The notes: generated by a model not told the origin, from the sequence alone. A stretch of 7,118 nucleotides of DNA from an uncultured Lachnospiraceae bacterium (GCA_947178115.1 CAMWXF010000086.1:1-7118), one strand, 5' to 3'; positions 1-6,309 are shown, counted from the stretch's first letter. Numbers and translations are program-made.

Positions 1-309
1 GGCTTCTTTTCGGGGACTTCCCGCCTTGCTCTTTTTCTTCTTTCCGGACGGGAGTCTGCTGTCCTTATTATATCCCTGCCGCTTATATTGCTCAGCCAGT
101 TCATAGATCTCATCGTCGAAATCATTACCGACAACAGTTTCAAAGTGATATACACCTGCCCCAATGTCGGCATACAGCGTAATTACTTCTCCCGGCTGCT
201 CCATATTGACTTGTGTCTTGATTTTCTCAATCTTCGCCTGATCCCGCAGAGCCGCCTTATAATCTGCCTCTGTCCGGAATCTTCTGCCGGAAACTTCAAA
301 TCCCGCCAT
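1..309 (-). CDS. Partial gene, N-terminal 103 residues; possibly class B sortase leader
   Basis: The reading frame starts at an ATG (307-309) and stays open to the left edge, so only the first 103 residues are visible. An AAAGGAG ribosome binding site lies 10 nt upstream (320-326). The visible protein begins MAGFEVSGRRFRTEADYK, continues with a charged helical stretch and a segment ending FDDEIYELAEQYK, and finishes in a Lys/Ser/Gly-rich linker. No membrane segment or signal peptide is seen yet. From memory, several Lachnospiraceae class B sortases begin with a similar cytoplasmic region (xADYxxALRDxxKI) and a basic linker before a transmembrane helix and the catalytic domain. If so, the active-site Cys/His/Arg would lie outside the window. 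The identity is therefore a tentative recollection. It could equally be an unrelated soluble protein. It reads in the same direction as the large secreted protein behind it, but a terminator separates them. Confidence 0.85.
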   Translation of the reverse strand, partial: MAGFEVSGRRFRTEADYKAALRDQAKIEKIKTQVNMEQPGEVITLYADIGAGVYHFETVVGNDFDDEIYELAEQYKRQGYNKDSRLPSGKKKKSKAGSPRKEA

Positions 310-319
310 AGGGGACCCG

Positions 320-326
320 CTCCTTT
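320..326 (-). promoter_or_regulatory. Ribosome binding site of the left-edge gene
   Basis: AAAGGAG on the minus strand, 10 nt before the ATG at 307-309. It supports that ATG as the start of the partial gene. Confidence 0.75.
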
Positions 327-369
327 ATCATAATAATATGTGCCTAATAACCCAATCTGACTTATTAGC

Positions 370-391
370 ATATAGTATAATTTTACTATAT
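370..391. repeat. AT-rich inverted repeat, possible operator
   Basis: ATATAGTA and TACTATAT form perfect 8-bp arms around a 6-nt spacer. The repeat covers the candidate -10 box of the left-edge gene, where a dimeric repressor would typically bind. Its AT-richness makes a chance palindrome possible, and no regulator gene is visible nearby. Confidence 0.35.
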
Positions 392-407
392 CTTGAGATT
401 TATGCAA
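380..407 (-). promoter_or_regulatory. Candidate promoter of the left-edge gene
   Basis: On the minus strand TTGCAT (402-407) is followed after 16 nt by TAAAAT (380-385). The -10 box matches the sigma-A consensus in five of six positions, while the -35 box matches in only three. The transcript would have a leader of roughly 60 nt. The region is very AT-rich, so chance matches are likely. The -10 box lies inside the inverted repeat at 370-391. Confidence 0.4.
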
Positions 408-452
408 GTGTTTTGTCATAATTTACACAATTTCTCCAATTTGCACCATACC

Positions 453-481
453 AAAACAGGACTCCCATCATGAGAGTCCTG
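453..481 (-). terminator. Intrinsic terminator of the large secreted-protein gene
   Basis: CAGGACTC (457-464) pairs perfectly with GAGTCCTG (474-481) around a 9-nt loop. Read on the minus strand, the stem is followed directly by TTTT (453-456). It lies about 10 nt past the stop codon at 492-494, as expected for a Rho-independent terminator. It should separate the large gene from the downstream left-edge gene. Confidence 0.85.
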
Positions 482-491
482 CCTGTTAGGA

Positions 492-3400
492 CTATAAACC
501 AAAGAGTCCGAGTCCCTTTCCTTTGATCTTAAACGTAGCCGTCTTCGTACCGCCGTAATTGCCCAGTCCGCGAATCACTACTTTAGCCGTACCTTTGTTA
601 ATATTATTGCTGTAACTGCCTGCTACGATCTCATACTCCTCCGACTTCAAGGCTGTACCATTTACCTCCACATAGACCGCCTGCGGATCGGCTTTTGTAT
701 CAAGCTCGATCGCTTTGCCGGTATAGGTCTGGTCTTTTATGCTCACCTTTGCCTTCGTGATGCTCGCTGCAGTGATCCTGTAAGTTCCCAATACGGTTCC
801 GGTATAATCTCTACCCTTTGCGGTAATCTTCACATTAAGCTTCGTTCCGGCCGGAATAATATCATCCGCCCCCACCAGATCTCCTGCCTGCTTGTAAGTT
901 TTACCAATACGGGTTTTTTCGGCATACGAGTATTCCATATTCTTGTCATAGTCTTTGCCCGCTGCCAGTTTTTTACCATTCGTATCTGTCACCTGAACGG
1001 TCGTCTTATAAATATTATTCTTATTCTGATAGACCTTATCAGCGGCAGTTACCGTCATCTTACCGATATCCTGCGTTGTAATCTCATACTCTTTGGTTGT
1101 GCTTCCGGTAAAGTTGCCTTTGCCTTTGATCGTCAGTACAGCCAGACTGCCCGCTGCATTATTCTGTTTATATGCCAGCGTATATTCTGTACCGGCTTGC
1201 AGGGTCTGACTGCCGAATTTTACAACCGGTTCCGGCTTGCAGCCGCCCTTCACGTAACTGTAATACTTATCTAAACTAATCTTTACCCTGCTTATGTCAT
1301 ATGCGGTAATCTTAAAGTTTTTTTTGATCTTTCCGCTGTATGCGTTCTTACCCGTAAATGTTGCAGTTGCGGTTCCCACCTTCACATTATTGGTGTACTC
1401 GACCTCAAAATCCGTACCCTTCGTAAGCGTACGGGTTACCGTCTCGCCGTCCGATTTGACATTTACCGTCACTTTCACATTATCATCGCAGATCGACTTG
1501 CCCGTATAGACCGACGTATCGCCAAATGAGAACTCGACTTTCGCCTTATTCAGAGCAGCAACCTCCGTAATCTTAAAGGTCACCCTCTTCGTTCCCGCAT
1601 AATTTCCTTTTCCTATAACAACGGCTGTCGCAGTGCCGACACTCGTATTATTCTCATACCTTACGGTATAATCCTCGTCCTGGGTCAATACCTTACTCTT
1701 CTCCTTGACCGTGAGCTGCGGTTTAATGGCAGCTCCCGTATAGGTCTGATTCGGTATTTTTGCCACCGTAAGCTTAGACACCAATATGCCGTCCGTAATC
1801 GTAAACCGGAAGGTTCTAGCACCTGTATAATTGCCCATGCCGGACACGGTTAAGGTATATACGCCTACATCCTTGTAGCTTGCCTCCTGATTTTCTTCAT
1901 TCCGCACAACATAGTCCTTGTTGACCGTAAGTTTCTTACTGTTCCACAATACTGCCGGAGCTGGCTTCTGTGCCTTCTTGCTATTGTATGCTACGGCGAT
2001 ATCATCGATAATAACATCCGTGTCTCTAATATCCTTGGGTGCAATTGTAAAGGTCCTCGTTACCTTACCTTCATAATTACCCTTGCCCACGATAATAATC
2101 GACGGTGCTTTGGCCGCATTTCGATCCGCCGCGTTCGTGTTGTTGGTATAACTTATTGTATAATCTTTCTTCTCCACAAGCCGCGTCTTATAATCATACA
2201 CCCTGACCTCAGGCTTGATTGCCTTTCCGGTATAGGTATACTCCGAGATTTCCGTCATCCACAATCCTTCCGGAATAATTCCGCTGCTTGGAATATCTTC
2301 CGGAGGCACTTCAGACTCATCACCCTCTCCGCCTGCCAGCAAATCGATATAATAATAGAATTTCACCGTATCGCTGTCCGGCTGTCCCTGTTTACGCGCA
2401 TATGCCCAAATCACCGTAAAGCCGTTCACCTTTACTTCGATCGGGTTACTATAGAGTGTATAGCGATTGCTTTCCTTATCAGGTTTCGAGCTGTCCAACG
2501 TATAATAAATCTCGGCACCCTCTGTTTCACAGGACAGTTTGATCGTCGTCCCACGGCGCACACCGCTTCCGGTGGCAACACTGGCTGTCGGAATTGCCAC
2601 TGCATCCCTGACCGCATATTTCTCACGTACACTGACCTGCACTGTCACCCGCAGGGACACTTCGCCCGCATCAACTTCCGCCGGCAGAACCACGTTGCCT
2701 CCCATTATAAAAGTCTGTTCCGCTTCATTCCGCGGGCCATATGAAGTACCGTCTGTCGCTACTCTCTCCCACGCTACCGCAGCTGTTTCGTTTATCTCTG
2801 TCAGCTCGTTTTCTTCCGCGCCGATATTCCGCGTTACGATCTTCACTGTCGCTGGCAGCTCAATCTTATCGATAGGCGTGCCGTTTTCTACATTGGTCAC
2901 CGGTGCCGGTGCAATGATCCGAAGCAGATTCCTCGTCGGAACGATCTCTTTCTCCACTACCGTCAGGGTACCCGCCTGATATGTGATCCTGTAGTTGGGG
3001 CCTGCATCTGCATCCGCTGCTACGATATCATATTTTCCTACCATATCGGTATTCTGAATATCACAGGTAAATATCGGCTCTTTTAACAGTTGCTCATCTT
3101 CCAATAACCCCATCCCTGCAATCTCATAGGAATAATCGCTCCGATCCGGCAGTTTATCTTCTGTCTTAATCTCCAGATCGCCCACCTTAATGACGATCGG
3201 TCGTTGAGCAATGCTGAACGAATACTCCATCGATCCCCGATACTTGTCTGTCTCTTCCGGTTTAGAGGATGCAGTCACGGTAATCGTATATTCTCCGGCC
3301 GCGCTCGGCATACCATTCACAATGTCACCAGACGAATATGCTCTGCCATTCGCCAGCGTACCCTCAATACTGTACTCAAAATCAACCTTATCTGTGATGT

Positions 3401-5036
3401 CCGTATTCTCGACACCACTCTGATTTAACACAACCTTCAGATTCTCTGTATTGCACACCACCGGAGTTCCGTCATACACTTTAGGGGACGGTGTTGTCGT
3501 AATACCGGAGATCGTGATGCGATCCTTCTCTAATACAGTCAGAGTACCCGATACATATTGGATCACATAATTTGATCCCGCGGATGCGTTACGCGGTGTG
3601 ATCGTGTACTTTCCCGTTTTTTCCGTGTTTGAGATGTCGCAGGTATATGACGGTTCCTTCGATATTTCATCACCGTCCAGTAATCCCTCTATTTCATAAT
3701 CGAATTCCGTCGGAATCTCATCGCCCTGCTTAATATCCATATCTTTCGCTGTAAGTGTCACGGGTTTTTGGGTAATAGAAAAATCTCTTCTGAATTCACC
3801 CCTGTATTTATCGGATATGACCACTACCTTCAATGTATATATGCCGGCTTCCTTCGGTGTACCGGTCTTATTCTCCGGATCATACGCCCCGGTAATATTA
3901 TTTGAAGCATACAGTGTCCCGTCTTTCTGTCCGCCCGAGATGCTGTACTGTAATTGCGATATCAAACTGGGAATTTCCGTTCCGGACGATGTCACCTTCA
4001 CCTTACTGATATCACATACCACCGGTGTACCATCATATACTTTGTCGGACACGGTAATACCGGAAATATCAACCGTCTCCTTATCTGATACGGTCAGTGT
4101 TCCCTCAAGATAAGTAATAATATAGTTGGATCCCGCCTCTGCGCCTTTTGCAGTGATCGTATATTTGCCCGTCGTATCCTTCGTTTCTTCCGTGATGTCA
4201 CAGGCCATCTCCGGTTCCTTTGTGAGAGTTTCTCCGTTTACCAAACCGCTAACTGTATAGTCATAAGCCGTTGGAAGCGGGTCTCCGATTTTCTTCTGCT
4301 TATCACTTGCCTTGATGGTGATCGTCTTCTTATTAATTGCAAACTGAATTCCCTGCGATCCCGCATACTTTCCGTTCGAATCCGCAGCAGTTACCGTGAG
4401 CGTATAGTTTCCTGCATCCTTAGGCATTCCAGTCACGATCGTGCCGTCCGTCGCACTGTCCGAGGTGTAGCTATATGGTGTATTATCCGCCTTGGTTCCG
4501 GAAATACTGTATCTGAATTCCACCAGTGATGTAACATCTTCTTCTCTTGATGCTGCCGATGCTTCTTTTGGTACTATCGCCTTCAAAGTACCGCTTGCTC
4601 TGGCCGAAGTGCCATCATAAAGCTTATTGGATACTGTGATACCGGAAACAACAACTCTCTGCGGTCCGACCGGTGTTGTCTCTCCACCGTCTCCTTCATC
4701 CGCCTGCGCTGCCGGTATATTAGATTCAGCTGCCTCGGAAGTACTATATGCTTCCTCATAGTTCGCAATCTGCGTTTCTCCCTCCGGCACAGTACCCTGC
4801 TCCGACTGTGTCTCTCCGGCGGTATTCGGATTCTCAACCACAGTCTCATCGGCAGCTACCGAATCCGCCACCGACGTCATATCTTCTGTTATTTCCGGAT
4901 TTTCCTCCGCGTATAAGTTCCCCTCCTGCGCCGCATGCACAGTAAGCATATTGATATCCATACTTCCTATGCAAACAGCCGCCGAAAGCAGCAATGCTGT
5001 CATCCTCATACGCTTTGTCCGAAATACTCTGCTCAT
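492..5036 (-). CDS. Large secreted YDG/MBG and Ig-like repeat protein (1514 aa)
   Basis: This is a very large, probably surface or extracellular protein with adhesin-like architecture. Residues 1-36 form a signal peptide: basic MSRVFRTKRMRM, a hydrophobic core TALLLSAAVCIG and a likely cleavage after VHA or VHAA. Residues 37-127 are an acidic Glu/Thr/Ser/Ala-rich linker. Residues 128-694 hold three tandem modules, each opening with SGIT...YDGT and closing with a GTLTV strand (YDG plus MBG-like). Residues about 705-812 resemble a Big_4-type Ig domain (VENGTPIDKIELPATV). Residues 815-898 resemble a chitobiase/FN3-like C-terminal domain (AEIYYTLDSSKPD). Residues 924-1514 hold seven beta-repeats. 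No enzyme domain, LPXTG-like signal, C-terminal membrane helix or SLH domain is seen, so attachment is unexplained; the chain ends KGKGLGLFGL. The start at 5034-5036 is chosen because AAAGGAG lies 8 nt upstream and the signal peptide begins there. An in-frame ATG at 5090 lies almost at the predicted transcription start. Adhesion or glycan binding is inference. Confidence 0.92.
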   Translation of the reverse strand: MSRVFRTKRMRMTALLLSAAVCIGSMDINMLTVHAAQEGNLYAEENPEITEDMTSVADSVAADETVVENPNTAGETQSEQGTVPEGETQIANYEEAYSTSEAAESNIPAAQADEGDGGETTPVGPQRVVVSGITVSNKLYDGTSARASGTLKAIVPKEASAASREEDVTSLVEFRYSISGTKADNTPYSYTSDSATDGTIVTGMPKDAGNYTLTVTAADSNGKYAGSQGIQFAINKKTITIKASDKQKKIGDPLPTAYDYTVSGLVNGETLTKEPEMACDITEETKDTTGKYTITAKGAEAGSNYIITYLEGTLTVSDKETVDISGITVSDKVYDGTPVVCDISKVKVTSSGTEIPSLISQLQYSISGGQKDGTLYASNNITGAYDPENKTGTPKEAGIYTLKVVVISDKYRGEFRRDFSITQKPVTLTAKDMDIKQGDEIPTEFDYEIEGLLDGDEISKEPSYTCDISNTEKTGKYTITPRNASAGSNYVIQYVSGTLTVLEKDRITISGITTTPSPKVYDGTPVVCNTENLKVVLNQSGVENTDITDKVDFEYSIEGTLANGRAYSSGDIVNGMPSAAGEYTITVTASSKPEETDKYRGSMEYSFSIAQRPIVIKVGDLEIKTEDKLPDRSDYSYEIAGMGLLEDEQLLKEPIFTCDIQNTDMVGKYDIVAADADAGPNYRITYQAGTLTVVEKEIVPTRNLLRIIAPAPVTNVENGTPIDKIELPATVKIVTRNIGAEENELTEINETAAVAWERVATDGTSYGPRNEAEQTFIMGGNVVLPAEVDAGEVSLRVTVQVSVREKYAVRDAVAIPTASVATGSGVRRGTTIKLSCETEGAEIYYTLDSSKPDKESNRYTLYSNPIEVKVNGFTVIWAYARKQGQPDSDTVKFYYYIDLLAGGEGDESEVPPEDIPSSGIIPEGLWMTEISEYTYTGKAIKPEVRVYDYKTRLVEKKDYTISYTNNTNAADRNAAKAPSIIIVGKGNYEGKVTRTFTIAPKDIRDTDVIIDDIAVAYNSKKAQKPAPAVLWNSKKLTVNKDYVVRNEENQEASYKDVGVYTLTVSGMGNYTGARTFRFTITDGILVSKLTVAKIPNQTYTGAAIKPQLTVKEKSKVLTQDEDYTVRYENNTSVGTATAVVIGKGNYAGTKRVTFKITEVAALNKAKVEFSFGDTSVYTGKSICDDNVKVTVNVKSDGETVTRTLTKGTDFEVEYTNNVKVGTATATFTGKNAYSGKIKKNFKITAYDISRVKISLDKYYSYVKGGCKPEPVVKFGSQTLQAGTEYTLAYKQNNAAGSLAVLTIKGKGNFTGSTTKEYEITTQDIGKMTVTAADKVYQNKNNIYKTTVQVTDTNGKKLAAGKDYDKNMEYSYAEKTRIGKTYKQAGDLVGADDIIPAGTKLNVKITAKGRDYTGTVLGTYRITAASITKAKVSIKDQTYTGKAIELDTKADPQAVYVEVNGTALKSEEYEIVAGSYSNNINKGTAKVVIRGLGNYGGTKTATFKIKGKGLGLFGL
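495..2267 (-). repeat. Seven C-terminal beta-repeats (residues 924-1514)
   Basis: Seven diverged protein repeats of about 76-102 residues begin near residues 924, 1004, 1084, 1161, 1248, 1324 and 1426. The typical unit has YTGKxIxPxxxV, then DYTVxYxNNTxVGTA, then GKGNYxGTxxxxFxI. Units 3 and 7 match the pattern well. Unit 2 has AYNSKKAQKP in place of the YTGK segment, unit 5 lacks YTG, and unit 6 is the longest, with an inserted segment. The pattern recalls the Ig-like stalk repeats seen in many Clostridia surface proteins. A structural, spacing role is likely. Confidence 0.8.
2343..2594 (-). other. Chitobiase/beta-hexosaminidase C-terminal-like domain (residues 815-898)
   Basis: The segment starts IPTASVATGSG and runs through GTTIKLSC, AEIYYTLDSSKPD, a TLYSNPIEV strand and an IWAYARKQGQPDS strand. 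This order (increase in x, YYTLDGSxP, pluses and then AxAxKxG) is the signature of the CHB_HEX_C/FN3-associated family, a non-catalytic beta-sandwich often attached to glycan-active or surface proteins. It gives no catalytic function. It joins the MBG half to the C-terminal repeat half. Confidence 0.7.
2601..2924 (-). other. Ig-like stretch resembling Big_4 (residues ~705-812)
   Basis: The segment contains PVTNVENGTPIDKIELPATV, an AVAWERV strand, a NVVLPAEVD strand and a final SLRVTVQVSV strand. That order resembles bacterial Ig-like domain 4 (NGT..ELPxTV...VxW...LP..V...xVxV). The similarity is by eye only and the boundaries are approximate. Confidence 0.5.
2955..4655 (-). repeat. Three tandem YDG+MBG-like modules (residues 128-694)
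   Basis: The modules span residues about 128-321, 322-506 and 507-694, with the YDGT motif at residues 140, 334 and 521, so the period is 187-194. Each has a YDG half (SGIT..KxYDGT, then FxYSISG or similar, then GxYTLxV..KYxGS) and an MBG half (GDxxPTxxDYxxxGL, KEPxxxCDI, GKYTI, AGSNYxIxYxxGTLTV). Modules 2 and 3 carry an extra Cys just after YDGTPVV that module 1 lacks. The copies are diverged at DNA level, so the duplication is old. Confidence 0.8.
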
Positions 5037-5044
5037 TCTCAACA

Positions 5045-5051
5045 CTCCTTT
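5045..5051 (-). promoter_or_regulatory. Ribosome binding site that fixes the start at 5036
   Basis: AAAGGAG on the minus strand, 8 nt before the ATG at 5034-5036. The alternative upstream in-frame ATG (5088-5090) has no such site, so the 1514-residue form is preferred. Confidence 0.8.
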
Positions 5052-5094
5052 ATCCTTATGGCAATACCACATATAGATATACTCATACATATTT

Positions 5095-5123
5095 ATTATA
5101 CTCGAAACACAACCTGTTGTAAA
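5095..5123 (-). promoter_or_regulatory. Sigma-A-type promoter of the large secreted-protein gene
   Basis: On the minus strand TTTACA (5118-5123) is followed by exactly 17 nt and then TATAAT (5095-5100). This matches the housekeeping consensus in 11 of 12 positions. Transcription would start near 5088, giving a leader of about 50 nt before the ATG at 5036. A direct repeat of TTTCAC (5143-5154) lies about 20 nt upstream of the -35 box. Confidence 0.8.
5109..5120. repeat. Short inverted repeat inside the promoter, possible operator
   Basis: ACAAC and GTTGT form perfect 5-bp arms around CT. The repeat sits in the spacer and overlaps the -35 box of the strong promoter, a position where a repressor would block RNA polymerase. 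It is short, so chance cannot be excluded. Confidence 0.3.
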
Positions 5124-5241
5124 TTCTTCTTTTTAAAAATCCTTTCACTTTCACAAAACCTCCTTAGTCTTCATATTGCCGCATATAATCACAACAAATA
5201 ATCTCTGGCTATATCGCTGCACAGAACAATTTTAAAATTTG

Positions 5242-5270
5242 TAACACATATGCCCCATGCTCATAAGATA
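5242..5270 (+). promoter_or_regulatory. Candidate sporulation-type promoter of the Cys-rich gene
   Basis: CATAAGATA (5262-5270) fits the CATANNNTA -10 pattern of sigma-K-type promoters, and an AC (5244-5245) lies 16 nt upstream. Transcription would start near 5277, about 24 nt before the ATG. No good sigma-A promoter is seen just upstream; TATAAT at 5184-5189 lacks a matching -35 box. The sigma-K pattern is short and weakly specific, so this is a suggestion only. Confidence 0.25.
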
Positions 5271-5287
5271 AACCATAAACAACATTT

Positions 5288-5293
5288 GGAGGA
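5288..5293 (+). promoter_or_regulatory. Ribosome binding site of the Cys-rich gene
   Basis: A GGAGGA core precedes the ATG at 5301 by 7 nt. This selects 5301 over the in-frame ATG at 5250, which has no ribosome binding site. Confidence 0.85.
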
Positions 5294-5300
5294 ATTAACA

Positions 5301-5540
5301 ATGAGCGATTTATCAGCAACTCACTGCGGATGCAACAACAATAATAACACCAGTCTTTTCGGCGGCAACGGATGCGGTTCCTGGATCTGGATCCTGCTCC
5401 TCTTATCCTGCTGTGGCAACAACAATGACGGCTGCGGATGCGACGGCGGCGGTTTAAGTCTGTTTGGTAATAACGGCGACAACGGCTGCTGCAACACTCT
5501 GATCTGGTTATTGATCCTTTCCAGCTGCTGCGGTAACTAA
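5301..5540 (+). CDS. Small Cys/Gly/Asn-rich protein with two hydrophobic segments (79 aa)
   Basis: The protein starts MSDLSATHCGC and has 11 Cys in 79 residues (positions 9, 11, 25, 37, 38, 45, 47, 63, 64, 76, 77), with many Asn and Gly. Two copies of one unit are visible: SLFGGNGCGSWIWILLLLSCCGN (residues 18-40) and SLFGNNG...NTLIWLLILSSCCGN (residues 53-79). Each has a short hydrophobic Trp-containing stretch capped by CCGN. The stretches (about 9-10 residues) are short for membrane spanning. Similar Lachnospiraceae proteins carry the automatic name 'chorion class high-cysteine protein', from memory and without known function. Disulfide cross-linking, metal binding or a spore-coat-like structural role would fit the composition, but none is shown. 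The gene has its own ribosome binding site and a strong terminator, so it is probably monocistronic. It is divergent from the large secreted-protein gene. Confidence 0.85.
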   Translation: MSDLSATHCGCNNNNNTSLFGGNGCGSWIWILLLLSCCGNNNDGCGCDGGGLSLFGNNGDNGCCNTLIWLLILSSCCGN

Positions 5541-5586
5541 TCCATGAAACTCCCCTTTTACACATCTATTTGATTTCACATCTGGG

Positions 5587-5620
5587 AAATAGGCTCTTGC
5601 ACTTTAGAGCCTATTTTTCT
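5587..5620 (+). terminator. Intrinsic terminator after the Cys-rich gene
   Basis: AAATAGGCTCT (5587-5597) pairs over 11 bp with AGAGCCTATTT (5606-5616) around an 8-nt loop, and the tract TTTTT ends at 5618. This is a strong Rho-independent terminator 46 nt past the stop codon. It separates the Cys-rich gene from the next gene, although some read-through is possible. Confidence 0.9.
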
Positions 5621-5637
5621 CACATGTGTCATATACT
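5609..5637 (+). promoter_or_regulatory. Candidate promoter of the 190-aa gene (sigma-E-like)
   Basis: CATATACT (5630-5637) resembles the CATACANT -10 pattern of sigma-E-type promoters. GCCTATT (5609-5615), 14 nt upstream, fits KMATATT in six of seven positions. The same TATACT (5632-5637) could serve a sigma-A promoter, but no -35 box stands at 16-18 nt. The -35 candidate overlaps the 3' arm of the terminator, which weakens the case. Confidence 0.25.
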
Positions 5638-5681
5638 GTAGAGAAAAATCAGTGCACCATGGCATCAGAAAGGCATACCTT

Positions 5682-6254
5682 ATGGCAGCTAAAAATGAAG
5701 AGGCAGCAAACGTTATGGCATTCGATGCCTTATACACTACCAACAATATTCAGAAATGGAAGGTTCTTCTCCCCTACATAGATCCCTCCATGCAAAAGCA
5801 TCTGGCGATCTATATTAAATATATGGAGTTGCAATACACAATGAGTTATGTCAGACGGCATCCTTTTCAGATCAGCGGATGCAGTATACCTTCCGATAAA
5901 AAGCCGGATCTGCGCGAGCTGTGCCGGCAATTATGTCTCTACTCTTCCCCCGAAGAAATCAGACAATTGGAACAGATGCAGAACATGTTACAGACCATGG
6001 AAACCATGCAGGAAATGTCTCAGACCATGTCCGCCCTGCAGGAAATCTTTCCCGATCTTTCCGCAGCATCGCCTTTCGGTGAGTTCGCTTCCTCTGAAAA
6101 TAGCAGTGGTGCTGCAGAAGATTCAGAAGAATCATCTGCTTTCGGCGATGCTGCACCATTTTCCATGATGGATATGTTAACGAACATGCTCACACCGGAA
6201 CAGAAGGCCATGTACGAAATGTTCCAGCAAAACACAGACACGCAAGAGTCGTAA
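5682..6254 (+). CDS. Uncharacterised Met-rich protein (190 aa)
   Basis: I do not recognise a named family. The chain has no signal peptide or membrane helix and is probably cytoplasmic. Residues 1-60 are helical and include WKVLLPYIDPSMQKHLAIYI. Residues 87-93 are YSSPEEI and lead into a Met/Gln-rich helix (97-123) with Met at 99, 102, 106, 109, 112 and 116, a spacing that puts them on one face. Residues 127-160 are an acidic Ser/Ala/Glu linker. The C-terminus (161-181) is a second Met-rich helix with LTPEQKAMYEMF. The start at 5682 has GAAAGG 8 nt upstream; an in-frame GTG at 5652 would add ten residues but has no good ribosome binding site. The 91-aa gene 99 nt downstream shares the YS[ST]PEE motif, suggesting related roles. 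Regulation may be sporulation-linked, but this is weak. Confidence 0.85.
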   Translation: MAAKNEEAANVMAFDALYTTNNIQKWKVLLPYIDPSMQKHLAIYIKYMELQYTMSYVRRHPFQISGCSIPSDKKPDLRELCRQLCLYSSPEEIRQLEQMQNMLQTMETMQEMSQTMSALQEIFPDLSAASPFGEFASSENSSGAAEDSEESSAFGDAAPFSMMDMLTNMLTPEQKAMYEMFQQNTDTQES

Positions 6255-6309
6255 TATATTTTTCGTACAATCAAAAGCAGCCTTTGTTACAATCATATCA
6301 AAACAGATT

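Noticed and set aside
88..333. Open frame of 81 codons on the plus strand at the left edge
   Set aside because: It is antisense to the left-edge partial gene, which has a better start, ribosome binding site and protein-like composition.
495..2267. Repeats as a CRISPR array or DNA-level tandem repeat
   Set aside because: The repeats are protein-level and diverged, 230-300 bp long and in frame. There are no short identical direct repeats with unique spacers.
2539..2979. Open frame of 146 codons on the plus strand inside the large gene
   Set aside because: It is antisense to the repeat-protein gene, has no ribosome binding site, and its low-complexity Thr/Ser/Val composition mirrors the beta-repeats on the other strand.
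3817..4113. Open frame of 98 codons on the plus strand inside the large gene
   Set aside because: It is an antisense shadow of the YDG/MBG modules, without a ribosome binding site or promoter.
4815..4835. NPNTAG in the N-terminal linker of the large protein as a class B-type sorting motif
   Set aside because: Sorting signals lie at the C-terminus before a hydrophobic helix and basic tail. This one sits near residue 69-74, just after the signal peptide, and does not fit NPXTG exactly.
5037..5090. Eighteen extra N-terminal codons of the large protein, starting at the in-frame ATG at 5088-5090
   Set aside because: This ATG lies almost at the predicted transcription start, has no ribosome binding site, and would put an odd MYEYIYMWYCHKDKG leader before a normal signal peptide. 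The ATG at 5034-5036 has AAAGGAG 8 nt upstream.
5250..5300. Seventeen extra N-terminal codons of the Cys-rich protein, from an ATG at 5250
   Set aside because: No ribosome binding site precedes it, and the region overlaps the candidate promoter. The ATG at 5301 has GGAGGA at ideal spacing.
5209..5565. Arg/Cys-rich open frame on the minus strand across the Cys-rich gene
   Set aside because: It is the antisense of repetitive GGC/TGC/AAC codons and runs through the opposite gene and its leader. It has no ribosome binding site and its composition is implausible.
5652..5681. GTG start at 5652 for the Met-rich protein
   Set aside because: Only a weak purine run precedes it, while the ATG at 5682 has GAAAGG at 8 nt.
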